Both the position numbers and the translations under genes were made by a program. Below are positions 45,843 to 57,630 of a DNA stretch of 64,000 bases, in pieces. The stretch's first letter is position 1, and each line of letters opens with the position of its first letter. The stretch is from NCBI GenBank assembly GCA_012845835.1, contig JABAKD010000030.1, positions 13,735,076 to 13,799,075 of the forward strand, in the 5' to 3' direction. The DNA is from Undaria pinnatifida (lineage: Eukaryota > Sar > Phaeophyceae > Laminariales > Alariaceae). The notes under the pieces are model-generated. The model searched no databases and had not been told where the DNA came from. It saw only the letters and a list, made by a program, of their open reading frames with translations.

Positions 45843-46199
45843 GTCTTTGCTTGCCCAACGCTGAACCTACCAGCGGTGTATACGACTTGCCACAGTTTCG
45901 ACGAAATGGTTGCTATTAAAAGTGCGCGCGAAAGTCCTCCTTACAGATAGTTCCTAAAACTTTACCAAGCGGTCAGAGTTAAGGTTAGCCTCGGATCTGC
46001 CGGCGGTACCTGTCCCCATCGCCGTTTTTTCTGTAATGCAGAAAAAATTCCGAGTAATTTCGAGAATTTTCCCACGACCGCTTGTGCCGTTGGTTCCCGC
46101 GTATCATTGAATGCAAGCATGCCAAGATGACCACCCCCGCCCGCACCCCCGCACCCGGCCGCCCCTCCCTATATCGCCCCCCCGTTTCTTTTTTGGCAG

Positions 46200-49041
46200 G
46201 CGGGCGGCATGGCAGGCACGGCGGTCGACGTAGCGCTGTTTCCTTTGGATACCATCAAGACAAGGCTTCAGTCTTCGGAAGGCTTCCTTAAAGCCGGAGG
46301 CCTGCGAGGGGTGTACAATGGCTTGAGCGCAGCTGCGGTGGGCTCTGCACCTGGAGGTTATCTTGTGCATTATTCACGCCGAGAGGTGTACCTTCTCCTC
46401 CCCCGAATTTGTGCTTGATTCAACCTGGGAATAGTGCGTTTTGCACCCCGGTTAGCCATACGCTACCTTCCTGTACGAGCTACGGCCCCAACACGATTCC
46501 CGCCCTTTCCCCTCTCGCACCCTCGCACCCCCAGCCGCTCTGTTTTTCAGCTCGTACGAGGCCGCGAAGCACGCGCTAGATCCGTCCTCTCCTCTCTCGC
46601 ACATGGCCGCGGCGTCTGTCGCTGAAACGGTGAGTAAGTCAGGGCAGACTGTATGTTCGTGGGCGGTACGCTATGGAGTTGACGCTGTCGTAGGCTTACT
46701 GATGTGCTCACACAACGGACGTGTGCTACGACACTCGTAGGTGTAGCACGATTTGACCGAAATATTCTGCCCGACACGGCACCCCTTTCACTGCTGAAAA
46801 CAGTGCAGTAGCATTTTTTATTTATTTTTTTCCTCCCATTAATTATCCTCGCACTGCTCTCGCCCTCTCTCCCAGTAGGAGCTCAGATCCGGGGTCACAT
46901 AGCGGGCCCTCCTCCCCCCTCCGCACTACGGTACGTGCCTTAATTTATATCGCCAGAATATTCCAGCATTTTCTTCCCTCGTCGACTCGCGTGGTATTGT
47001 CACACTAGTTTTAAATAATTTTCCCCCAAAAAAGTTGTGTGCAGTTCTTAAGGGGTGAAACGAACAACCACCAATGTGGTTGGAGTCACGTTTGTGATTG
47101 ACGACATAGTTTCTGGTCCAGTGAAGGTATGGTTATCGTATGGTGAAGGTATGGTTAAGGAATGGTTAAGGTATGGCTAAGGTAGGGCTAAGGTATGGTT
47201 AAGGTATGGTTAAGGTATGGTTAAGGTATAGTTAAGGTATGGTTAAGGTATGGTTAAGGTATGGTTAAGGTATAGTTAAGGTATGGTTAAGGTATGGTTA
47301 AGGTATGGGATGCTAGTCGGGGTGTGCTTTCGTTTTTCTCCCAACACTTGTTTTTTGAGTGGGGTGTAAAGCTCTTGAAATGAGGAGCCTGCATATAATT
47401 TTTGTTTTACCCCTACCGTAGCACCCGCGACGGGGTGATAACACCGCCTCGGAGAACCTGGAAAACCCAGGCCGAATAGAAACAGTTCTGGTGCGGAGGT
47501 GCTATAATCTTTCGAAAAGCGGATGTGGGTTCGTCGGGGCGCACATTACATGCGGCCTGTGACTGACGAGTGCGCGGCGATGTTCAAAAACTGAAGCGAA
47601 AGTTACTGTATTGGTGAGTAATGGCAGCAAGGGATTCCCACCTACGGCGTGTTGCGAAACCATCGTTCGTTGACGACACCCCTAGCGTGTCGCCGTCGTT
47701 TTTGGCTTCTCTTTTCTGTCTGTTTCCATTTTTTTACTGCCTTTCTTGCTCTCTCCCTCTCCACTCTTTCCTGCTTTTCTCCCTTACTCTCGCGCTGCCT
47801 CTAACTTTATATCTCCCTCTCGTCCTCTCTCCCCTTGCCCCCCTTTCTCCGTCTCGGTCTTGCTCTCACTTCCTCCCTCCCTCCCTCCCTCCCTCCCTCC
47901 CTCCCTCCCTCCCTCCCTCCCTCCCTCCCTCCCTCCCTCCCTCCCTCCCTCCTTCCCTTCCTCTTTTCCTCCCTCCCTGTTCCCCCTGCCCCCGTCCCTC
48001 TCGCCCTCTCTCCCTCTCTCCCTTTCTCCCTCCCTCCGTCCCTCCCTCCCTCCCTCCCTTCCTGCTTCCCTCGCCCTCGTTCCCTTCCCGTCTCCCCTCC
48101 TCTTTCCCCCTCTCTATTTCCATATTCCGTCGTTCTTGTTGTAATCTTCGTGCGGACGCCCCCCCCCCCGCCCCCCCCGTTTGCATGCCATATCAGGCGG
48201 CTTGTTTAGTGCGAGTCCCTACCGAAAACGTGAAGCAGAAGATGCAAGCCGGCCTGCACGCCTCGGCGAGCGAGACGGTGTCCGCAATCCTTAAGGACGG
48301 TGGCTTGCGCGGGTTCTACACGGGATACGTCACCACCGTCGTTCGCGAAGTCCCCTTCTCCTTCATACAGTTCCCCATCTACGAGTGGCTTAAGGTCAGC
48401 CATCCCCACCTCAGTGCTACAAGCGAAATCCAAAGTGCGCGTTGTGATATATATGAGGTGCGATGTGCTAGTACTGGACGGAACACCGCAAACGGAGGAG
48501 ATCGCGACTCGTTACGTGTTGGCTGTCGTTTATAATCCTTGAAGAATATTGTTGTCCTGAGACCCCCCCCTCCCGCCCTCCCCCCCCCTCTCCCGCCTCC
48601 GCCCCCGCCCCCCCCCCCCGCAACCGCCCCGCCAACTTCCCCTTCCTCTTCCACGCCCTCGTCCTCCCAGGTTAATTGGGCAGATCGAAGAGGGGGTGCT
48701 CTGGAGTCGTACGAGGCGGCGGCTTGCGGGTCTGTGTCCGGAGCATTCGCCGCCGCGGTTACAACCCCGATAGACGTCGTTAAGACAAGGCTCATGTTGG
48801 GAAAGGTCAGGCCCGATAATATGTTTCCTCGTCTAATGCCGTCACGATGTTCGAGTGGTGGCGTTGCATCCCATTGTGTTTGCTCTTTTGTGTGTCTCTG
48901 TACATTTTTGTCTGTCTTGTCTGTCTTGTCTGTCTTGTTTGTCTTGTCTGTCTTATCTGTCTTGTCTGTCTTGCCTGCCTGCCTGCCTGCCTGCTTGCCT
49001 GCCTTCCTGCCTGCCTGCCTGTCTGCCTGCCTGCCTGCTTG

Positions 49042-49073
<32 letters not shown>

Positions 49074-51575
49074 CCAGCCTGCCTGCCTGCCTGCCTGCCT
49101 GTCCGGCTGCCTGTCTGTCGGTCTGTCGGCCTGTCTGTCTGTGCACCTGTGACCTGTCCGTCTGTTTGCGTTTTTGTGATTTTTTCTTCTCTTCCTTCTG
49201 CTTTCATTGGAACTACAGAAGATGACCCCCCCTCCCCTCCCGCCTCCCACCCGTCCTCACACCCCTCCCGGGTGCAACTCCACCGTGCTAACCACGTTGA
49301 CAAACTTTACCATCGCAACCAGAGAAAGGGCACAATGTGTGTGCTACTGTAAGGTGTACTGTCAGGTGTATGCCCTTACCGTTACAATGCCCCTTCGACG
49401 TAAAGCAAGCTGACTATCTACGCCACCGATTGTGTTCCTGCAGACAGGAGTGTCGGCTTGAGGGTTTTTGGCTCTGAGTTGTTGTGGGACTCTTGCTTTG
49501 TTACTTCGGGCAGGGGCACGGGGAGGGGGAGAGACATCCGTTGGGGTGGCTCTCGTGATCGCGAACGTGCCGTCTTTTATCAGGGACCATCTCCGCGCTC
49601 GGGAGGGGAGGGTGTTTGCAAATATTTCCCCCTCGCGCTTGTGTTGTCATCGGGGGTTACTGGATTCTCCTCGCTTCCCGTGAACCTGATTTTTATTTAG
49701 GGGTAGTGGGTGTGCTCATGGTGGGGGGTGTTGCGCGAATTTTCCCGGCGTGTTCTTCATCGGGGGTCACGGGATTTCGTCCCCCCTGCCCCCCCCCGGC
49801 GACGGCAGTCACTGTGATTGGCTACAGGCTGGGCCAGCCAAGATTCGGATTATCCTTCCCAAAGTCGGTACTCGCGAACCACTGCGGGTTAGAACTTGAA
49901 AATTAGAGCACGTAACCCTGACATCACGCTGCAGATGCGAAACCATTGTGTATGCAAAATTATATCATGTTCGAAATTCCGACTCGATCTCACCGAAATA
50001 TCCGCGGCGGCTAGAAAGAGCCAATTTTTTTTCCACTATATTCGTTGATAAAATCGTTGTTCCCGATCAAGATGAAAATTGGTGTAGACGTTACGAAGGA
50101 AACAAGGAGAAGATCGACATCAGTTTTATTGCCCAATTCGTTGCCCATCAAGAGATATGGCCAACACACGAGTCTATACGTAGTACAAGTAGTAACGAGT
50201 ACAACAAAGGTTTTTGCTGCAATGCAGCAATCAGTGTTGAGGTTTCGATCTGAAATTATTATCGTGTTGGTGACGCGCGTACAAAATTATCCCAAGCTGA
50301 ACCATTTCATTGTCATTTTTATTTTCCAAGGAAGTTATGGCCTATTTATTATGTTTCCGATTTTTGAATCTGTCCTATCCTTACGAAAACATAAAATGAC
50401 AAATGTTCCAGTGCGGAATGTGTTGTTGCATGAACAACCCCGTGTCCACATTTCACGTTCAAGTGCGTAAAACTGAGCGCTGCATGGACAATCGACTTTT
50501 CATTCCGGTTTATGGCTGGCCCAGCTCGTACATTGATAGTTCGAAGTGTTCGAAATTTTGCGAGGTGAGGGTGATGACGATTGTTCGTGTCCGTGGCGTG
50601 CTATCAACGACAACGCAGGACAAGCACGGAGCGAACTACGAAGGGCTTCGGAACACGTTTCGGCGGGTATACACCGAGGAAGGGGCGGCGGCGCTCATGT
50701 CGGGGGTAACGCCAAGGGTGAGGAAGGAAGGAAGGCGGCGACGGGGGCGGCGTGATAACCGAGGTTCAAAACACGCGGACGTGCTAAACAAACCGACGAA
50801 CAAAACAACCCGACGTGCGAAGCAACCCGACGTGCGAAACAAACCGACCTCCCAAGTAATTCGACGTGCGAAACAAAGCGAGGGGCAAACCGATTTGCTG
50901 TTGAGCTGTAAATCGCGACAGTCTAGGATGAAGTGTGCGCGACCGCAAATATCACCTGCTATCGACAGAACAGCGACCGTTGCGGCGAAACGCTCGTCAT
51001 CGAGCTTGTTCCACGTCTGTAATATGAGTACTACTGCTGCTACATCTTTCACCTCTGTCCCGTTCCCACTTAATGCATGCGCTGCGTGTGCAGCTTGTGC
51101 ATTGTATGCGAAAAAATTATGCGTTGTGTGCGCACTGCATGTGCTGATGTATAAGGTGTGCGCTATACGTGTAGTGTATGCGTTATACTCGTATGCGCAA
51201 TGTATGTAGTACATATGCAGTGCATTCGCTGTATGTGCAATGTATGCGCTGTATGCACGCAGCTCTCTTTTGGTGTTGTTCCCCCTAGTGACCCCGCCCC
51301 CTTACGCTCTGGAAAGCGAGGGACTCCCGAGAGGAACGGAGAACGCTCGCTCACTCGCTTTACCACATGCCGTAGATGTTTTCCTCTCCAGCTCCTCGTC
51401 GATTTCGCGTGATGTCGTGTTGTAGCCCTTGCAACGCTTGTAATGCTGGCCCCTGTGCGCACACGATTTTTCCGGTTCCGCTCTTGGCCAGGTGACCTGG
51501 ATTGGCATCGGTGGCTTCGTGTTCTTCGGGGTGTACGAGAGCGCCAAGACCCAGCTCATGGGGCTGGGTGTGTAG
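46200..51575 (+). CDS. Mitochondrial-carrier-family S-adenosylmethionine transporter (first exon not found)
   Basis: Six in-phase exons: 46200-46356, 46535-46629, 48197-48394, 48671-48805, 50619-50717 and 51492-51575. All three carrier signatures are present: [24 protein letters not shown] and [15 protein letters not shown]-carrier hallmarks also occur: [31 protein letters not shown], and the C-terminus [20 protein letters not shown]. Family knowledge (PET8/SLC25A26/SAMC): six-helix inner-membrane antiporter importing SAM for organellar methylation and exporting S-adenosylhomocysteine; in plants it also serves plastids. The first helix's start is missing, because exon 46200 begins mid-helix ([14 protein letters not shown]) in phase 0. 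The 5' exon lies upstream and was not recognised. ATG 46209 is internal. Introns hold expanded simple repeats. Confidence 0.9.
47124..47308 (+). repeat. 11-base minisatellite (GGTATGGTTAA)n
   Basis: About 15 copies of GGTATGGTTAA with a few variants (GGTAGGGCTAA, GGTATAGTTAA) inside a carrier-gene intron. Confidence 0.9.
47871..47951 (+). repeat. (CCCT)n microsatellite in pyrimidine-rich intron end
   Basis: About 18 CCCT units, within about 450 bases of almost pure pyrimidine that lead to the acceptor at 48196. Frames through it (Ser/Leu/Pro-rich on plus, Arg/Glu/Gly-rich on minus) are artefacts. Confidence 0.9.
48908..49145 (+). repeat. Compound CTGT/CTTG and (CCTG)n tetranucleotide expansion
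   Basis: A run of CTGTCTTGT units (48908-48975) passes into about 30 CCTG units with single-base interruptions, then CTGT again. It lies 100 bases after the donor at 48805, in a 1.8 kb carrier-gene intron. Confidence 0.9.
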
Positions 51576-52711
51576 TTTAGTTAAGTTGGCAGCTGTGGCG
51601 ATGTTTGGAGGCGGTCGTTAAACGGGGTTGTTCCGCTCCAGTCTCGTGCCGTGACAGGGCATTTGGTTGGTTGATCTTGGATGGATGGTCGGTTGGTTGG
51701 TTGGTTGGTTGGTTGGTTAGTTGGTTGGTTGGTTGGTTTGGGTTGGGTGGTTGGGTGGTTGATTGGCTGGTTGGTCGATCGGATGGTTGAGTGGTGGGTC
51801 ATTCGGTTGGTCCGGTGGTTGATTAGTGGGTTGATTGGTTGGTTGGTGAAGTGGTTGGTTGGCTGATTGCGCCCGGCGGCCCTCCTTGGGCTGTGGCGGT
51901 GCGTGGTCTGGCCAACGAAATTTCTAGGGGAGGCTCGATGTTTTTACTGGTCAGTGACGCTCACACAAGCCCATTAAAACGTATTTCAGAGGCCCGTGGC
52001 GCCCGTGACTAGTCTTTCGGGGGTGCGCGCAGGTATGAAGAGCCCTGTCTGGGTGCAAAGCCCCCGACGATTACCGAGGGTAGTCGATTGATTCCCGTGC
52101 GTTTTTGGTTTCCATGGAGAATCGCAATTTTGTTTTGCCGGCCTGTCGCCCGTGTGATAATTGGTTAAGACGACTCGTCGGCTCCGTGTGTTGATCGGTT
52201 GGGGGCGACTTGTCGACCCCGTGTGTTGATTGGTTGGGGCGATTCGTTGGCGTCGTGTGTTGATTGGCGGGGGCAACTCGTCGGCCAATCCGATTGCGTC
52301 GATCGTCGGGGGGAGGATTATTCGCTTGTGCTACCGCGGAACACGTTAGCGGTTAGCGGCGGCGATGTTTTTGTAGCGCGAGCCAGGTTCCAGGTAGGTT
52401 GTTTACCCTTTTGTATTGCACGCTCATGAAACGCATTCGCGTGCTTCATGCATAGTCCCAGGCATGCGCTTGTAGCTTGCGGTCAGGTTGACTACGTTTT
52501 GTATTGCGCGCCATTGAAGCGCAGTAATTAATTGTTACGTGGTTCCCAGTGTGCTGCGTACCTCGTACCAGGTTCCAGTACATGTATTCCAGTACCAGTG
52601 TATGCGTACCAGGCACCAGTGCCAGTGTTTTTATACCAGGTACCAGTACCCGTGTATCTATAACTACCGGCACTATCTATGTACAAGTGGCCGTCGTCAG
52701 ACCCAGAAACA
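51576..52711. other. 3' flank of the carrier gene; repeats only
   Basis: Contains (GGTT)n at about 51680-51860, and four diverged copies of a roughly 40-base unit (CGTGTGTTGATTGG...CGACTCGTCGG) at 52160-52285. A cluster of ACCAG/GTACC repeats lies at 52555-52660. No gene. Confidence 0.55.
51680..51860 (+). repeat. (GGTT)n degenerate microsatellite
   Basis: Runs of GGTT interrupted by GATT/GGGT variants, about 100 bases past the carrier stop codon. Confidence 0.85.
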
Positions 52712-52765
52712 ATTTTATAAAAATGTTTCGAGGACGTCAGCCGTGAGTTCGACGAATTTCGGGTC
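52712..52765 (+). repeat. Dispersed repeat shared with 18213-18266
   Basis: Same TTTTATAAAAAT...AGGACGTCAGCCGTGAGTTC...GAATTTC sequence as the copy 34 kb to the left, differing at a few bases. Confidence 0.7.
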
Positions 52766-55700
52766 AATACATTTTGACCGTAGACTCTAGGGCCTATTTA
52801 CTCCAGTAATTTTGTTTGTCTTCAGGCGCCAGACTTGGCTTAAAAAGTTCTACCCACCTTGTACGCCGAAACGGCCTTTTTTTGCACGGCGTCCGGATAG
52901 ACCGTGCCTCGTCGAGGAAAGCGGTTGTCGGTAAACGACACAAAGTGGGCAATTCCCGGAATCTTCCTGGAAAATTCATAGCATCGTGCATGGTTCGGCG
53001 TAGTGCTCCTCCTCCCAGCGCTTTCCTCGTTGGGCACAATCCCGACCTCTACTTAAGCGAAGTTGCTCACGGTTCTTGCGATGGGGATTTTTACCCCATA
53101 TTTACAGCAGTAGGGGAGGGGGGGGGGGAGAGGGGGTCAGGAACGACCCCCCCCCCCTTCGCCCGGTAATACTATTATTTGTGTTTTATATTGTGGAGTG
53201 ATTTCGGTCGTGATGGAAAACGTAGTTCTTCCTTCTTTTCGCGCTTTGTTTCTTTTTTGTCGATGGGGCGGTTGGTTCACGGAATGTGCTGCCGCTTCCT
53301 TTTTTTACGGCAATCGGATTATTAGGCGTCTAGACTTCCCTCCCGGGTCCGATCTTGGAATAGGAGCTGCCTGCTACTGCTTGTGCTGTTGTACCCATGG
53401 TGGTTGGTCGTTGGAATTTTCGATTAATTTGTATTTTTCTTGAGCTCTTTCTCGATTTCCCCCCCTCATCGATTTTCGCCCTCGGCATTTACAAGGAGTT
53501 GCTTTGAGGTGCCAGCTCTGATCCAAGAGCGAGAGGCTGCCGTTCACACGCTGCACAGCAATGCTCCTAGAGGGATGGTATTGCCTTGCAAGGCGTCAAT
53601 CGGGGGGGCAGGGGCATGAATACAAAGACACGCCGCGTGTGAGATACCAGTATGCAGTGTTGAGAAGGCCGGATGTTTTTCGATGGTTTCTTTTTAAAAC
53701 CGCAAATCAAGCATTTTTTTTCTGTTTTTCTGTTTTTACTTTTTTCGTTCTTTCTTCCGACCCGATAGTCGTCCACCGTTTGTTGTGGCGAGACTCGGAT
53801 CTCTGCGAGCGTTTGTCTGACGCGGCAGCAGTTCCGCCGTCTTCTCGCGCCTGTGTCTGTCCGTTACCTTCGGTCGCGCGCCACGGGGGGAATGTAACTT
53901 TTTTTTCTGGTATGATTTCTGAATGACGAGACCCAAAATCGTGAGAATGCTGGCCATTCTTCTTTTGCAGCACACTTTTTTGGTATACCTGAGGTGATGA
54001 GATTGCTGATCGGATTGAGCACATTCATTTTGAAAACGGTTCTTGGGTGAGATATGGATTTTCTTAACGCCGTCACTACTGGAAACCCTTTTGGGGGACA
54101 ACTTTACTCGAATTTAGTATTGGGGAGGGATTTGGGGGCCCTAAATAAAGGGGTTTTAAGCGAGGACGCATGCTACGGTTGAGATGCACGATTCTTTTTC
54201 TTAATACTTCTCTCATCAATTAGGGAGCTTCTAAACATCCCACAAAAACTGATGTTTAGGCAAAGCCGAAAGTGCAATCCGATGGAAGGGACCCGTGTTC
54301 CGGATATACAAAACAATAATTGTGCCAAACAAGAAAGGCTTTAATTCCGACGATTTTGGCTTAAGAAGCCTCGTCATCCAGAAAACAAAAAATGGCCAAA
54401 AAGTGATACCTCTATATCGTAGCATGCGTCCGAAAAAGAGGCGTCAGAAAAAAACGGTTTACACCTCTATCCTAGTGCATGTGCCTTCGTTCGTCTATAT
54501 CCTATCCGATGCGTTCGTCTATCCTAGTGCACATAATTATTTCAAATGATTTAAGTCAACCCCAAAAGCTGACTCACCACGCCGTAGGCGACCGTTGTCC
54601 GTCAACCCTTTGTCTTTCCCTGCATGCACTCCGTTGGATATAAGCGTCTACCTCCGTTGCCTCCATCCGCATTCCAGTGAATAGCGGCGCAGCAGTATTT
54701 GTTCAAAAATCATATTAGGGTTTAGTTTCTGTTTTGGTTATTTCCTTAGACGCCATATTTTCTTGAGAGCAGTGTTGTTAGTTAAAGCATTGAGTTTTCA
54801 AGAGTTTTCCCCCTTTTCAACTTGCGACACACCCGGGGTTTCACGCTAATCTCATCCCAGAGGAGAACCTTGCATAGCAGCAGTAAAGTAGTAGCAGTCG
54901 TTTAGTCGTGTAGCTCATCATATTGATTGGTGGTAGCTCGCATGCGCGTGACGAGCTTAAGTTCCACGATACTAAAAAATCATTGTGTCGCAGGAAAAAA
55001 TAACATTTTTAATATCGTCTAATCACTGCTGTGAAAAAATTAATCATCCCCCCTCCCCCGCCCACCCGCCACTTCACCAGACAGTGTAACAAGTAACAAG
55101 TCTGCTTGTATAAAGTAAATTCAGCAGTCGGTACGCACGAAATGCGGCAGCCCATCACCAGACCCTCCCCATTGACGAATCGCTCCACCTGCATCGTACC
55201 ACTACTCCACACTCTTCCTCCTCTGTGATGTCGCTATGTCATAATATTTTGATGTATTCCCGCGGAAGAACAGACCCAGTCAAAACGTGAACAAAAAAAA
55301 GACCCGGTCAAAACGTGAACAAAACAAACCTAACGAATGAGAAAGCATCGTTAATTACCACGCACGCTGTCTGCCGCCCCCCCCCGATTATTTCCGTTAT
55401 TTTCCTAAAACAAACCTTCTTCCGTTTGCTTCTCTCGTGCCTCAAGCTCCTCCCCGCCCTCCCTCCCCGACAACGCCCCCTGGTACAGCTATACCACCCC
55501 ATTCGCCTTGTTAATCCGAACTGTCATCGGCTAACAGGCTCCATATAAGAACCCCCTTTCTCGCCTCCCGGTATCACCTGTAAAACATTTTTTCTTACGT
55601 AAAAAATCCCGTCTCTTAAGGACAGACAGCGCATCGCCGTCAACGAAACAAAAAAAGAAAGCATGCTAAACACTTGTCACCAGGAACTCGTCGCTTTTCG

Positions 55701-57084
55701 CCGCAGGGAAACGGGGGGGGGGGTGAGGAACGCACGCTGTTTAGTACGCTCTCTCTTGTCACAAAAGTACAGGCAGTTCTACCTTCTCCTCTTTCTCAAC
55801 TCGATCCGTGATCTCTACTGTAAGTCGTCTAAAAGTTTGTTTGTCGCTAAATATACCGCAAAAGACACCAAGAAAACGACACTACTACAACAACGCGCAA
55901 CATTAACCTGTGAGTAGGAAGGGAGGGGTGAGAAAAAAAATAAACACCAACGACACCGACAACGATACGCACTCGCATTCATCAACTGCGATGAGCCTTC
56001 CGGTGGCAACAGGCGAGACACAAGGCACATCACTTGCTGCTGTCGCTGCTGTTACGATTAATACGCATCAGCAAACTGGCTTATCGTAACGATGTTCAAC
56101 GAAAAAACATCCACCGACGCGGAGTGCACGCATAAAAGCGGCTCCATCAAAACGCCACTCCGCCCCCGTGGTCTCTCGAAACTCGCCAGTCTAAGAGGGG
56201 CATGTGACTTCGCGCAAGCGAATCGGCCCCCCCCAACCCCACCCCCCCCTTCCTCCCACTCTATGACAATAACTCGCGCTAAAAAAATGACAAAAACAAT
56301 GACATACATGCCTCCTGTTCAAGGCGGTGGTGGGAACCACACAGGCTCAACATAGCGCGCATGCAAAAGTCGAATAAATCGTGAGTACAGCGGTCGAGTC
56401 AATCATAAACACGATCCAATCAAGCTGACATGACCGAATATTTCGTCAACAATCGAATCGATCATGTACACAATCGAATCGATCATGTACACATTCGAAT
56501 CAATCGTCACGTCGACACAATCGAATATTTCGTCGAATCAGTCATGACATTCGTTGACAAGCAATACACGCCGTTCCGAAACGAACCTTCGAGAACGCAC
56601 GAGCTCCGCGGTCCATCAAAAGCGCCCGCCCCAGCCGACATGCCACGGTGGCAGCACAGAACAACGACAAACTACACCTTACGAGTACACACACAGACAC
56701 ATACTATAAATACTCGAACACAACAGCCCCCCCAAACCCCACCCCCACTCCATCCCATCGCCACCCCGCCTCCTCCCACCCCTGCCTTTCCAAAAGGCGT
56801 ACTGTCCTACGGCGTTGCCTCAAGCTAAAACAAAAAAACGCCATACTTTCGGGGGTGTATAGGGGAGACTTCCTTGGCAAAACCGAGTTCGACGCGCTTC
56901 ACACAAAAATAAAAGTCAAGCGTGCCTCGAGACCAGAAAGTCGAATCGATCTCGTCAGTTTCTGGCCCCTCTCCAACACATCATCACGGGTAGGAGGGCC
57001 CTAGTGCCTCACACTCAGGGGTACCCCCTTTCACCCAAACCACCACCAATACAGCCCTGTATATCATTGCCTTGCCCGACAAGA
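52766..57084. other. No supported gene
   Basis: Noncoding-looking sequence with short homopolymers (poly-G/C near 53110-53155) and three copies of an ATCGAATCGATCATGTACAC unit near 56450-56510. Several 60-130 codon frames lack family motifs or paired splice sites. Confidence 0.45.
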
Positions 57085-57450
57085 TACTTCTCCACGACAA
57101 CAACCGCCTCCTTTGTGAAAAAAACAATCTCCCCCGCGACCAAAACTGCCTCATTTGCGACTAACCCCACTTCTTTGATCAAAACCGCTTCCTCCACCAC
57201 CAAAACCGCCTCAATCGCGAACGACACCACCCTCCTCCGCGACCAAAACCGCATCATTCGGGACCAAAACCGCTTCCTTTGGGACTAAAACCATCGCCTC
57301 CACGGTCAAACCCGCCTCATTCGCGACTAATACACTCCTCCCCGTGACTCCAACCACTTAATTCGCGACTAAAATCACTTCCTCCCTGATCAAAACCACC
57401 TCATTCGCAGCAACTCCCGCCCCTGGCGCGACCAAGACCGCCTCGTCCAC
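57085..57450 (+). repeat. Degenerate minisatellite, about 24 bases, CAAAACCGCCTC-type
   Basis: About 14 diverged copies of ACCAAAACCGCCTCATTCGCG. It ends about 180 bases past the stop codon of the RSH-LHC gene, so it may be in its 3' UTR. The frame across it is a repeat artefact. Confidence 0.8.
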
Positions 57451-57630
57451 ACGTTTCAGAACTACCCACAATTACGCGGCTTGCTTTGTAGCAGACCGGT
57501 CTTCTAGCGCGCGTCAAGGCCTTTTGGTCTCAATGCAAGTAGTTCCAGCACAGGGGAGCGGTCCGTCAAAAGGGTCAAACCGCGGTGTGCTACAGCGCAT
57601 CTTCGGCCCAGGCAGAACACGGGGCCGGTT

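Noticed and set aside
47621..48535. Open frame of 304 codons (Ser/Leu/Pro-rich) across the carrier-gene intron and exon
   Set aside because: Its middle is the (CCCT)n pyrimidine tract of an intron; only the part at 48197-48394 is real coding sequence, and that belongs to the carrier.
48379..49250. Minus-strand frames of 147-255 codons (QAGRQAGR repeats) and plus-strand Cys/Leu/Pro frames
   Set aside because: Readings of the CCTG/CTGT tetranucleotide repeat in different frames.
27141..57450. CRISPR array
   Set aside because: Direct repeats in the window are tandem minisatellites or duplications without regularly spaced unique spacers, and the genome is eukaryotic.
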